Assembly: GCA_022702545.1 (NCBI GenBank)
Contig: JAHRBC010000004.1
Span: forward strand, 124,001-188,000
Direction: 5' to 3'
From: Phycomyces nitens
Taxonomy: Eukaryota > Mucoromycota > Mucoromycetes > Mucorales > Phycomycetaceae
DNA: 64,000 bases
The position numbers were made by a program, and so were the translations under genes. The notes beneath the pieces were generated by a model. The model had not been told where the DNA came from and searched no databases. It worked only from the letters and a program-made list of their open reading frames with translations. Shown here in pieces: positions 24,648 through 34,491 of this stretch (positions are counted from its first letter, which is position 1; each line of letters begins with the position of its first letter).

Positions 24648-24794
24648 ATGGATACCGCTCTCCTGCCTTTTGGGTCAGACTTATTTGATTCTGTACTCAT
24701 TCATATCATCTTGAAAGAGCATCAAGCAACTGACAAGGTAGGAATGCCCTCATTGCATCATTTTATGAAAGAAACCCCTGGCCCAAAGCTATGA
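24648..24794 (+). CDS. Small conserved ORF (48 aa) upstream of the E1 transposase
   Basis: ATG at 24648 opens a 48-aa frame (MDTALLPFGSDLFDS...) ending with TGA at 24792-24794. E2 has the same ORF at 44813-44959 with two amino-acid differences. Upstream on the plus strand (from about 24100) are several intron-like pieces (GTAAGTG...AATAG, GTAAGAT...ATAATAG, GTAAGGT...CATTAG) that are also kept in E2. The ORF may therefore be one exon of a longer, divergently transcribed gene. A GTAGGA donor within the frame suggests an alternative ending. No domain recognised. Both substitutions change the protein, so coding is not proven. Confidence 0.3.
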   Translation: MDTALLPFGSDLFDSVLIHIILKEHQATDKVGMPSLHHFMKETPGPKL

Positions 24795-26124
24795 GAATTT
24801 TATCCAATAAAAATCATTTGTAAACCTATAAATCTATCCAATGAATGCTGTCTATAATTCGTACTATCAATAATTTTTGCATTTTGATTTGCAATTTTGA
24901 TTTTTTTGGAAAAAATATCTCTCCCGATAATTACTATATTAAGAATAATCAAAAAATACGAGTTTTGAAAACCCGAAAATAATCCTTGTTGGTGAAATTC
25001 TATCCAATGAGAACTGTTATAAACTGTATTATTAATGCTTTATTTCTGCATTGTTATTGGCTGTTGAGATTAAATAGGTGCAAAAAACTCTCCCGAAAAT
25101 TACTATATATGGATGTCCAAAAAGAAATGAGCTTTTAAAACCCGAAATACTCCTTGGGTGTGAATACAATAGCTTGTTACTATCTGCTGCTCTTCAAATA
25201 AATATTCCTTACGTTCAATATCAATCTCCACCATTTCTCTTTGTCTTTCTGTGTTTAATAAAAAACCGTGTTATTATACAAGGGCCAAAAAACAATACCA
25301 AAATCATCATACCCATCACAATTCTTTCAAGTTCGTCAATTCTTGCTCTCTTATTATGACGCTGAGAGGTTCTCTTTGTTACCAGACTGTAACCTTGGGC
25401 GTTACCATTGCATTTAGTGCAATAACAGGCCTCGTTGCGAAGTTGAGTAATAGAAGACATATTGTATACTTTTGAATATTAAGATAATAAGGAAACAAGT
25501 GTTACATTTACTTTATTCTCAACAACTTTATAATCTTACAAATTGATATTCATATGTCTATTGTGTCTAAGCCAATAAGATAGAGTAAAGCTTTATCTTT
25601 AACCTGAATATGAAAAACTTTCTGAGATACAAAATCACTCCAGTTTTGCATAGGTTAAAAGGTTACTTCTTATCATTGTACTTCAGGACCGTTTTCCCAG
25701 TGCAAGCTACCTTGTCAGCTATCTCGTTGACGTGCTATCTAGTAGTGGATTTTTGAAATAATGTGCCGCAGGTGAGGGCTGTTAGCACTTTCGGTGTACT
25801 GATCTGATCTGGAAAAACAAAAAGAAATATTTAAAAGTACGGTTCTATTTTGGTGCCGTATTTATGGACCTGGAAATATTGGGAGAATCATATATTCATG
25901 AAAATACATGGTCATGTATTTGTCGAAAATATTGAGCATACTCTTCATGAAAGCCAATTAAATGAATGGATTGAAAGCTTCTTTATTCTTCTTCACCAGT
26001 AATATATCACCCATTATTTGATTTCCCGTTTATAATTGATTGGTAATGTTTTACGTTTTTATTTTTATTAGAAAGAATAGAATGTTTCTAGGTTTAGGGT
26101 CTATTATTACGCCTATTCCTATGC

Positions 26125-26860
26125 CTAGCCGTTTCTACCCGGTTGCTTGCTGCTATTTGGATGGAATATTTTTCTACATAAAAAATACCTGCAAAAATAT
26201 GAATATCCAGTGATTTTTTGGGCTGCGGGAGTGTTCTGTAAAAGATAAAGAAGTGTTAATGATGTTGGGTACAAAGAGGAAATTTTTGTGTGACAAAAGA
26301 TACTTACATTGCAAGAGATGGGCAAGAGTGGGCAAAGGGGACTTGAATTGTAAGGCTGGATGGGCTGTGTGGCGGGTTTTACTATAAAAAAGGGAATAAA
26401 AATTAATATGGGTGAACAGAGTGATGATATATTTAATTTACATACCAGGAGTCAAATGGGTTATCAAAGTAGGGGGCATGGTGTGCAAAGAAAGACCAAA
26501 GTAGCCTATAAAACACATAATAATAATTATTAATAAATAGTCTGAATAATATTTTAGATAAGTAAAAAGCGATTTATAAAGAATATTACCTTTATGATTA
26601 CAATCACGAATGATGGAGGAGGCCGATGGCGTGAATAGAAAGGGCAGTCTACAATGGAATAGAGTCAGAGAAGGAACAAGTATGATTGAAAGAAAAAATT
26701 TTACCTGGTGCCGATGGCATCCTTACATAAGTTGTTTGGCCAATCTAAGAGAGAAAGTGAAAATAATTTTTATCATGATGACGGGACCAGTGAATGCGGC
26801 CAGTGAGTATTTGTCTAGATGGCCATTGTGGAAAGGATGAGTTGGAATGGGAGCGCACAT
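26125..26860 (-). CDS. Element D third gene, intact small protein (138 aa), function unknown
   Basis: complement(join(26125..26235, 26308..26381, 26446..26505, 26590..26648, 26705..26744, 26788..26860)): six exons, all GT..AG, all in phase, 138 aa ending at TAG 26125-26127. The N-terminus reads MCAPIPTHPFHNGHLDKY. The middle exons correspond to the A/B modules amplified in P1. The C-terminal two exons (...SSPLCPLLPISCN then NTPAAQKITGYSYF...) align with those of B and C (SAPLCPFL..., NTTATTQIA...), which belong to a different subfamily. The protein is rich in Pro, Ser, Thr and His with a few Cys. No signal peptide, membrane segment or named domain is evident. Conserved phase across diverged copies is the main support for coding. 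Confidence 0.6.
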
Positions 26861-27171
26861 CTATGAAAAAGAGGTTAATTTGTGTGTATAAAGAGGTATA
26901 AAAAATGTCTTACCAGAGAAAGGCGCCGATATTAAAAAAGCAAACAAAAGGAAAAATAAAGGGAACCAAAGAAAAAGGAGAGAGTCTGAAAAATTTTTCA
27001 CCTTTGAAACATGCTGCGGAAGGTGTGATGGATTGAGCCCAAAAACAATATCAAGGCCGATTTGCATCTCAGTGCTTCAAGACAATGGATGAACATCTTT
27101 ATAGTCATTCAAAATGCCTATATATAAAGGCCTTTTTGATAGTATTCAACCTCTCTTACCTTTACACCAAC

Positions 27172-27187
27172 CCACACACACACACAC
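27172..27187 (+). repeat. (CA)n microsatellite upstream of accessory gene D
   Basis: Seven CA repeats, followed by an ACTTACTTACTCACTC stretch, at the position of the longer TG/CA tract in element A. Confidence 0.8.
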
Positions 27188-27299
27188 TTACTTACTCACT
27201 CACCCAAACAGTTTTTGTATGTATATTATATTTATTTTTATTTCAATTGAACAAAAACTAATAATTATAATCGAAATATACTTTACCATATTCTAGAAA

Positions 27300-28482
27300 A
27301 TGGTTAACCAAAGAAGATCGATTGCTCCTCGTCCTGCTACTGCTGACATGGATCTGATATTGGAAAAGCTTGTTGCCATGGAGAACAAGATGACTATTAT
27401 GGAAAGCGAGATGGTGACATCAAACGCCAGACTTGTAACGATGGATTCCAGACTTGGTGTCATTATTGTAGGAAACCGTGAGACTATCACTGCCATTGAT
27501 AATTTCGTTGAGGCTGCTCCTGCTGCTCCTGCTGCTCCTGTTGCTCCTGCTGCCTCCACCAGTGCAACTAGCAATGTTGTTGTGGCGGATCCCATTGCTT
27601 TGTCAAACCCCAGCAAGAGAGTTTCCACAGAGGTCTATGCAAGTATTATACTAAAGAGTAAAGACTATACTATCAGTTTGTTAACTTTTATATATTATTA
27701 GGCTGCGATCCGCAAATTCATGTGGAATCCAAAGTTTCGGTCAACTGTCCCAGCAGAAGTAGAGGCCAACAACGATAAGCCCAGGTGGAACACCGATGTT
27801 CACTTCAACGTGACTCCCAACAAGGAGTTGGTTGATCGAATGCTCGTCTACCTGGGGCGTAAGTTTGCTGGCGACGGAATGAGGCAAAAGGATCTTCGTG
27901 AGAGGCTCCACAAGAATTTCATTAGTAGATGCCGAAAAGTGAGAGAGTCTCCTGCTGTGAGGGCTGCGTTGAACAGACGTTCACGAAGATCTGGTCGTGC
28001 AAACGAAGTAAGTTGTTTGCAATATATTAAAAATCCATTAAACGCATATTAATAATAATATTTGTAGAACTATGCTCGTCGTTTGGCAGCATATGACAAT
28101 AACAGGGCTGAGATCAACCAGGAGATGGGTTGGAACTGCATAGGTGCACTCCAAAAGGGAGCAATGTCCGAGGGAGAATCAGATGACAAAGTCTCTGAAG
28201 CAGGAAGAAGACGTGTGGTTCGCACAATTCGCCCAAGTTGGAGAAGCAATGAAGTGAGTTGTTGAGCTGATTATAAATAGTATATTGAATGACTGTAGAT
28301 TACTGATGCGCAATTGATAGTTTAACCGATTCATCCAAGTCGTTGACAGATTCGTTGATCTCCAACTTGGAGCAAATGCTCATCAAATGTTGTCAAGGGT
28401 TTATGCCAGAACTGTGGACGTGGCAGTCCCGACTAATTTTAATCCCAGTCTTCCTCAGTGGGCTCTTAGACATGGGCTTTAA
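27300..28482 (+). CDS. Element D accessory protein, intact, GC-AG first intron
   Basis: join(27300..27638, 27702..28007, 28068..28253, 28321..28482), 330 aa. Exon lengths 306/186/162 match element A exactly; only the first exon is shorter, in its Ala/Pro linker (repeated GCTCCTGCT units). The first intron begins GCAAGT instead of GTAAGC in A. A strong GC donor can still be spliced. The conserved parts are PRWNTDVHFN, PNKELVDRML, the basic end of exon 2, MSEGESDD, and a C-terminal LPQWALRHGL. It is divergent from the third gene and convergent with the transposase. Function unknown; likely a nuclear partner of the transposase by analogy with two-gene CACTA elements. Confidence 0.8.
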
Positions 28483-28657
28483 TAAAATATTTTTTATCTA
28501 TCCATCTATTTTTTTGACACGCGTTACGTTTTGACAACATTTATAAAGGCAATGCTATTTCTGTTTGTTTTTTTATGAAAGAGAAAAGATATTTATTTAT
28601 TTATTATATGTAAAGTTTCTTTGGCAAAGGGATGACCAGCATCCTCTTTATACCATT

Positions 28658-31600
28658 TCAGCTTGTGTGCGTGGCAGTCGCAACTTCCAAGAGAAGGCGA
28701 TGGACTGGCAAGATGCACTCATGGGTAGCAGGAGAAAAGCCGGGCAAACAGATGTCAACACCTTCATCCTCACGCGAACGATCATAGGACACATCATACC
28801 ATCTGACAAAGGCGAAAACATGCTGGCTTTGATGAGCACGGCGATTTAGATGAACAGAGGCAGAGAGAGGTGGCGTGAACTGGTGGACAAAAATATACTG
28901 TATTTTGCCAGTATATGCGGTCTGGTTCTCACCAGTGCTGTTGCCAAACAAAGCTTGGACACGAGATCCACCATTTCCAGAGCCATTGTGCCCACGATAT
29001 ACTTGGCCAAGGAGATTTATCGATTTCAGCTTCACGATCTGATTGTCAACAAACAACGAAGAAGAAGTGGCATGTTGATAATGCTGGAGGGTGTCAATGT
29101 CATACGTATCCACATAGTAAGCCAACAATTGAGGATAGTCAACATCACTCATTTTTGTGGCAGACTTTTGCAACAGAGGAAACGCAGAGGGTGGAAGAGG
29201 CTCGTTACCCTTGATCGGGAATTCGGAATCTTGGGATGCATCCACAAAATTTTGAATTCGGAATGGGCGTCGTGTTGGTGCAGGTGCAGGTGCAGGTGCA
29301 GGTGGAGACAAGGTGGCAAAGGACGAAGAGAGCTTGGCAATGAGTGGGAGGAAAGGAGCTGATATCGAAGACTTGAGGATGGCATTCGTATAGTCCTCCT
29401 TGTACGAATTCTGGACAAATGTTTTCATAAACGTTGACTCGAACCCGTCTCTTCTGTTTGTCTCGATGTTCTTCAACAACCCATTGTATCTCTCAAACCC
29501 AAAGAGCCAATAGCCGTACACTGGTCCAAAATCACGAATGGTCTCGCGAAGATGGAGGTGTAGGTGCATATTGCAGGTGAGGACAGTGTGTGGGTATTGT
29601 TGTTCGCAGGCTTGACCAAATTTTTCCAGGTGACTATGGGCTTCATCAAGTTCGTCAAAAGTGATGGTTGGCTTGGTAAGGAGGCGGCAGGCGTCGACAA
29701 AGCTGATCCAATTCTGGAACTTGGCAGCAGGGAGAACAGTCTTCAACAGAGCAGGGGAGTAAACGAGCACCCAGGATTTCCACTCGTCGGCCTTCATATG
29801 GGGAAATCCCTTCCCAATCTTCATCTTCAACACTGCGTAATCTGCAGGCAACACCATGGTCTCTGCCACCATCTGCATCTCACGAAGATTGTTGTCTGTG
29901 ATCAGACCACTGGCAGTCCACGTCTCAACCATCCTCTTTGCCGTTCCCAGGAATATGTTGTGCATGGGATCAATGATCGTTCCACGTACTAGATCAAAGT
30001 ATCCAAGGCGATGCAACTGCGACCATCGAACACCATTTTCGACCTCCAGCTGATGCCTTTCTGAGGGCATACTTGCACTCTTCCACTCCTCAGCATGCAC
30101 CCGGTTTTCAGCACCATTTGCAAGCCTCCACTTGGCAAACTCGAACCCACGAAAGTCTACATGGCTTGTGCCTTCCAAGCGAGAGAAACTATGGCTGCAT
30201 TTGTAGCATGCATGCGTACTGTTGTGGGACGTGAATCCACTGGTTTTTCTGGTGGCAGGGATATCACATGCAACCATTAAGAGCGCAGCACGGACAGTTA
30301 CTCCAGTGGGGTGTTCATAACTTGGAATAGACATTCCAACATACAGCTGCTCCAACTCGTCGACCAAGGGCTTGAGGTAGTTGTTAATCTCCTCTGATCT
30401 TGGTTCCTTTGGCCCAGGCATCAGACCAACAAGAATCACGTTTTCTGCCTTGAACCTATCCTCTTGAGGCAAATTGTTGATTGCCAGGTAAATGGCTCCA
30501 GAGGAATGACTGATACCATCGAATGGCTGAAACCAATCAATGTTGAGAGTCAACATGAGTGATCGAGAGTCTTCAACAAAGGGAACGCCGTTCTTGTCCT
30601 TCAACCCCTTCCACATTGCACCATCGTAAACGTCGCACATGGTATCAACAATCTTCAACTCCTGGTTCCATTGTCTGATCTTGCTTTCGAAATCCGGGCG
30701 GAGGAAAAGGACTCTCAACGCCTGCTTGACGGACTGGTAGCTGTATTGACGTTTGGGGACTAAAGCACCAGATGATGATTGCTTCATCAATTGGCAACCA
30801 CATGGAGAAACGGAACCGAGCTTGGCGGAACTGCACTGAAGGGGAGCAGACCCAGCTTCCTCATAAACCGTGTGGCAATCCTGGCACACAACGAATCTCT
30901 TTACACCCTTGGTCAAGGCAGTGAAACCCGTCATGCTTTGGAGACCAGAAAGGCTTGAAGGCAATTGGAAGTCCTGTCCGTAAATCGTCAAGAGTTTGTT
31001 GATGAACTCAATCAAGACAACAGCACCCTTATCGACCACATAACGGGATGCAAACAGAACAACGAAAATGGCAATTGCCCTGTGCACTGGGTTTTCGGGC
31101 ATACCAGGAGTAGCAAAAGGGTCTATTATTTAAAAAGGAAAATTATTAATACTCAATCTTTGCTTGCTTTTGTATTGTAGCTATTCAATACTGACCTTCA
31201 CTATCAAACTCCTCGACCTCGATCTCTTCAACATCGGGTTCATCATCACTGTCATTGTCAGAGTCATTGGTGATTTCAGCGTCATCGCCATTGACCTCAT
31301 TGTCAACTGAATCATCGTCAGACATCGGGACGGAATCCAAAAATGGTAGGCCGACCTGACCATCCGTTTCCATGGATTCGGATTGAGAGGTCGGGATTGC
31401 TACAAATATAGAATACATTAGTTTATTGCCCTGTACTGGTGTTCAAATAAATATTTTTTACCCTCAACATCAACGTCCATCACGGCACTTTGTGTGCCTG
31501 AGTTCAATTAAAGGCTAATGGTTATTATTGCGCAGCAAAGATAAAATTAATATTGAAAATAACATACTGTTTTCAAAATCCAAGACTTCTTCAAATCTTG

Positions 31601-31715
31601 CTCTCTTGGCATGACGCTGGGAAGTGCGCTTGGATACAATAGAGAATCCTTGCTGGTTGTTGTTGCATTTGTTGCAGTAACAGGCAGTGTTGTTAAGAGC
31701 GGAAATAGAAGACAT
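28658..31715 (-). CDS. Element D transposase, last residues removed by CGA-to-TGA
   Basis: complement(join(28658..31122, 31196..31399, 31462..31497, 31568..31715)), 950 aa. It has the same four exons as A. The CYCNKC...SQRH finger motif, acidic segment, NIDWFQPFD, IDPMHNIFLG, and DFGPVYGYW/FERYNG are all present. At 28658-28660 the codon is TGA where A has CGA; A continues for about 17 more residues (ending with the VIPLPKK-type tail also seen in P1 and C). D therefore lacks the conserved C-terminal tail, while the downstream frame is still open to a TAA. A Pro/Ala repeat (29279-29310) replaces A's Pro/Thr linker. Confidence 0.85.
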
Positions 31716-31957
31716 TGTTTATATGATTCGATTGTGAGATAAAAAAGGAAACAAGTGCTACATATTTTAATTTGCTGTCATTTTATAGATGAAAAAAAAG
31801 CTATTGTTTTTTAATCTTTTGCCCGAACCAATAGGATGGATTAGAATTACACTTTTTATTTGAAGTAAAAAAAATATCTGAGATGAAAAAAAGCTCTATA
31901 TTTCCACTACCCTTTTGCCACATTGATACAATGCTAAATTTGGGAGTTTTTCCAGTG

Positions 31958-32385
31958 TAATAAGTACGGGGTATAAAACAATGGGGGGGATCATTCTATG
32001 CTTGATTGCACAGTAATAGTATTCGATGATTGGTTAATTGCTTGAGGATATCCTTGATACCATGGAGAAAGCCAGCTTCTCCCCAACTTTATTTGCTGTG
32101 TGTAATCGTCTTTTCAATTTATAAACACATAATCTATTACACTAAAAACATAGTTTTAAGCACAAAAATCTGGTAAACACCAAAAGTCTATATGCAGAAA
32201 AAGCTAACGAACCCTACTCTCCCAAAAGTTTTCAACTTTGCACCTGTATGAGATTCGACTTTGAGCCCAGGAGAAACCTTGCTTACTCCCATACTCATAG
32301 TATTCTGTTCTCCCCTGAAAACCTAAACTTTTCCCCTATTTATTTCTGGTTATATACATGGTTTTACCCCACAGTTTTTGCAGTG
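31958..32385 (+). mobile_element. P1 right-end region
   Basis: No gene. In reverse complement it matches the left subterminal region of element B (for example the ATTACTGTG(T/C)AATCAAGCAT stretch and the TATACCCCGTACTTATTA stretch). It is therefore the third-gene-side end of P1 left after D inserted at TAA. It ends in GTTTTTGCAGTG beside LINE sequence. Confidence 0.7.
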
Positions 32386-33037
32386 TTGGGTTTAGGAAGA
32401 GAACATTGGGGGATGAGGTGATGATATCATTGGGGTGAAAGATGTAGTCAATACAGGTGCGAGAGCGAGGGCTGTGGAAAGTGGGCAAAGGAGGAGCAGC
32501 AGGGTCTGTTATGGCATCGATGTAGTTACCTTGGAGGTAGGCAAGCCATGAAATGGGGGCACCGTGTCTCCGTTGCAAGTTACAGTTGAAGTCTCCCAAC
32601 AAGAACACCGGAAGAGAGGTAAGAGAAGGAATGACTGCAGCCATCTCAGGGAGAAAGGACTGTCGTTTGGTGGATCTACTTGGGGCATATAGTAAGATCA
32701 CCACAAATGGATCTATGCGGTTGTCATTGTGGTTGATCTGGACAGCCAAAGCACGGCCATCGGGTGAGGCATAAAGTTGGGTTAAGGAGATGAGGGGGTC
32801 GAAGGATATGAGGCCACAGTGAGGGGTCCAAAAACTGGATTGTGCTTGAAAGATGAGCTGGGCAGAGGAGTGGTGTTCGGGGAGGAGATGAGTTTCTTGA
32901 AGGACAAGTAAGGAAAGGCGTGGTGATAAAGAACGTAAATGACGGATGAGGAGACGTTTCGGGGAGTGTGGATTAGTGACAGCAGACAGGAGCCCTCTAG
33001 CATTGAGGGTTCCAATACGAATAGAGTCGACACCCAT
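32386..33037 (-). pseudogene. LINE ORF2, apurinic-type endonuclease domain, truncated
   Basis: ATG at 33037 directly follows the ORF1 stop (TAAATG), suggesting stop-restart translation. The frame has endonuclease motifs IGTLNARGLL (Asn), QETH (Glu), LLGDFN (Asp-Phe-Asn) and CIDYIF. It is cut at the CACTG end of P1 before the final SDH-type motif. RT sequence from the same strand reappears at 1-250. The intervening part of ORF2 is missing. Confidence 0.85.
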
Positions 33038-34399
33038 TTAGGATGACGGTTGACCATTAAGGTCATCATCGGCCATGGCATCAATCATAGTGGTGTTACC
33101 ATCCAAGTCCAGTGGGTGTGGATGGCCTGGAGCAAAGGCCTGGAGGATAATGTTGGCAACAGAGTCCTGTCCACTGTTGAGGGAATCCAAAACACTTGAG
33201 GATTGTGTATTAGTCGAGTTGATGCCATGGGCCTGTGGTGCGTGCCTGCTGCCATTGAGGGAGCGGTCCTGAGTGTCAGGCATAGGAGTATCGTCGTTTG
33301 ATGATGGGTTAGTATCTTGACGAGCCTGTTTGGCTGCAGCGGCAGCTCGAGTAATAGGTCCAAAAACCTTGCCCTCATCCGATGGGGTGCGAACAGGTAG
33401 TTTGAGTGAAGGAGTAGCAAGCAAAGGGGTCTGCTGTTCAATGGGGTTGATGTCAACCATGGGTGCGTCCTCATCGAGAGAGGGTTTCTTGGCAAGAAAC
33501 TGGGCCTCGTATGCGTCGAGGTCCTTTTGAAATTGAGCCTGTTCCTGCTCCACTCGGGAATCAGTGCTGGGTTGATTAGGACAGACAGGGTCAGAGTTGG
33601 TGTGCCCAGATTCCTTGCAACTGTTACAACGTTTGGGTTGCTTCGGTTGTTTGGGACGTCGAGTACACTGGCGAAGGCAGTGCCCTTCTTCACAACAGTA
33701 TGCACAAACCGGAGTAATGGCGTTTGCGCGCATCTCAATGATGGCAGGACGGACTCCCTCTAGGTGGAGTGAAGGTGTGAGAGCACGTGGGTTATCAATG
33801 GCAGCAGTGTCCAGCAAAACGGATGCTTCGCCACGGAAAGCCCCACGTTGGGAGCGGTAGATGCGCAAGTGGACCATGCGGCCATAAGGAGACAATGCCT
33901 CCGAGAGCGGGCCCTGGAGGTCGGTTTCCGGTATGCATACAGGAATGCGATATAGGTTGATCTTCACCACGTTGGTGGAGACCGGAAGGCTGGGGGTGGC
34001 GACAATGCGCCTATTCTTGTAGTGTAGGCCTTCAGACATCACCTTGCGTCGAACGTCTGAATCGGAGAAGAGGACTTCAGCTAGGAGGTCGCGGGATTTA
34101 GTGAAGCGGCAGGTCAGTGCAGAGACACTGCCGAGGTGGTCGATAAGGACGTCTTCAACGTCGTGAGCTGGGACAAATTTTCCCAGATTAAAAAGTACGC
34201 TCTCGGGGTGGAGGGTACTGGCCCAAGCAGCGGCGGCTGGATCCATACCAGCAACGTTTTCATAACCTTCTGCAGTGAAAACTACAGTAGCCTTGTTTTT
34301 GCAACGAAGCATACTAGGTTTATTCCCTATGGATGCATTATCCCAAGCCCTGGATGGACAAGGATGGGTCGAATTTGTCAATCCCGCAGGGGTAGACAT
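33038..34399 (-). CDS. LINE ORF1, Gag-like RNA-binding protein with zinc knuckles
   Basis: 453 aa from ATG 34399 to TAA 33038. Residues about 75-160 look like the RRM-like region of Tad/I-type ORF1 proteins. Two Cys-rich knuckles follow: CAYCCEEGHCLRQC and CNSCKESGHTNSDPVC (about residues 240-285), then a long Ser/Pro/Asp/Gln-rich C-terminus. The frame is open, and it overlaps the ORF2 start by TAAATG. Expected role: binds LINE RNA in a ribonucleoprotein particle. No promoter could be defined; about 90 bp upstream precede an unrelated LTR. Confidence 0.85.
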   Translation of the reverse strand: MSTPAGLTNSTHPCPSRAWDNASIGNKPSMLRCKNKATVVFTAEGYENVAGMDPAAAAWASTLHPESVLFNLGKFVPAHDVEDVLIDHLGSVSALTCRFTKSRDLLAEVLFSDSDVRRKVMSEGLHYKNRRIVATPSLPVSTNVVKINLYRIPVCIPETDLQGPLSEALSPYGRMVHLRIYRSQRGAFRGEASVLLDTAAIDNPRALTPSLHLEGVRPAIIEMRANAITPVCAYCCEEGHCLRQCTRRPKQPKQPKRCNSCKESGHTNSDPVCPNQPSTDSRVEQEQAQFQKDLDAYEAQFLAKKPSLDEDAPMVDINPIEQQTPLLATPSLKLPVRTPSDEGKVFGPITRAAAAAKQARQDTNPSSNDDTPMPDTQDRSLNGSRHAPQAHGINSTNTQSSSVLDSLNSGQDSVANIILQAFAPGHPHPLDLDGNTTMIDAMADDDLNGQPSS

Positions 34400-34491
34400 T
34401 GTGACCAAACTTTATTTGTATGGGTGTGTTTCTTGTGGTAAAACGTTTATCCTGTAAAATTATTGATTTTATTTTTTTAGCGGGAAGAGGG

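Larger units (their letters stand above)
20749..25162 (-). mobile_element. Element E1: second transposon type, CACACCC ends (4414 bp)
   Basis: Left end CACACCCAGGGAGT, right end ACTCCTTGGGTGTG, flanked by AA (20747-20748 and 25163-25164). The uninterrupted site is visible in element D (ATATAGAATACAT), confirming a 2-bp duplication. It carries one large minus-strand transposase gene (20972-23946) and about 1.2 kb of plus-strand sequence with splice-like signals and a small conserved ORF. E2 (35436-45663) is a related copy with a TA duplication. The transposase belongs to the fungal C2H2-finger Tnp2-like group. The end sequence differs from the P/A/C/D family. Confidence 0.9.
17954..25460 (-). 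pseudogene. Element C transposase, split by E1 and frameshifted
   Basis: Exon 1 is 25313-25460 (148 nt, CYCTKC...SQRH finger motif) and exon 2 is 25213-25248 (36 nt). E1 then occupies most of intron 2. Exon 3 is 20527-20736 (acidic) and exon 4 runs from 20459 down to the stop at 17954-17956. Near 18270-18290 the frame shifts: a misread tail ends at 18013, while the true C-terminus (QHVFAFVHW... to ...VIPLPKK) continues in another frame. Catalytic landmarks NIDWFQPFD, IDPMHNLFLG and FERYNG are present. Exon 3 ends in a GC donor (GCGAGT). E1 sits only 10 nt from the intron 2 acceptor, so correct splicing is doubtful. Confidence 0.85.
15029..25702 (-). mobile_element. Element C: CACTA-like transposon with perfect 14-bp ends, carrying E1
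   Basis: Left end CACTGGGAAAACGG (15029-15042), right end CCGTTTTCCCAGTG (25689-25702). Total 10,674 bp, of which 4,414 bp is the later E1 insertion. In inverted order it holds third gene (minus), accessory gene (plus) and transposase (minus). The flanks are TAA on the left and CAA on the right, so they do not form a target duplication. The left flank is element B's third-gene 5' region and the right flank is element D's end region. The element thus looks like a recombination product of two insertions. Confidence 0.85.
25703..31957 (-). mobile_element. Element D: CACTA-like element, left end missing
   Basis: A close inverted relative of A: third gene (26125-26860, minus), accessory gene (27300-28482, plus), transposase (28658-31715, minus), then the end GGGAGTTTTTCCAGTG at 31957. 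The right flank TAA begins P1's right-end region. The left side starts directly at element C's end (25702) within D's subterminal sequence, so D's own CACTG end and its TAA copy are absent. Homology with A's right subterminal region is visible from about 25728. Confidence 0.8.
251..32385 (+). mobile_element. P1: outermost CACTA-like (Plavaka/Tnp2-type) transposon block
   Basis: The left end is CACTGGGAAAACGG at 251. The right end is GTTTTTGCAGTG, ending at 32385. P1's own parts are the transposase (493-1957 and 8327-9953), the accessory gene (10093-11303, minus), the small third gene (11722-13363) and the right end (31958-32385). The last part resembles the corresponding end of element B. Everything else in the block is later insertion (A, B, C with E1, D). 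Flanks are CAA on the left and TTG on the right, so no target-site duplication is visible. Both flanks are LINE sequence but are not contiguous within the LINE, so P1 is probably a recombinant of two copies. CACTG ends and 3-bp duplications for sibling A place the family in CACTA/EnSpm. Confidence 0.75.

Noticed and set aside
251..25705. Insertion unit from 251 to 25702 with matching CAA flanks
   Set aside because: The left flank is LINE and the right flank is element D subterminal sequence. They are unrelated, so CAA/CAA is likely coincidence.
15029..31957. A single large composite transposon with matching TAA flanks (15026-15028 and 31958-31960)
   Set aside because: The flanking sequences beyond TAA are not contiguous in any sister element, so a three-base match by chance is more likely than one insertion. 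Recombination explains more of the missing pieces.
34136..34457. Plus-strand frames opposite LINE ORF1
   Set aside because: Shadows of the minus-strand ORF1, which has zinc knuckles and the TAAATG link to the endonuclease.
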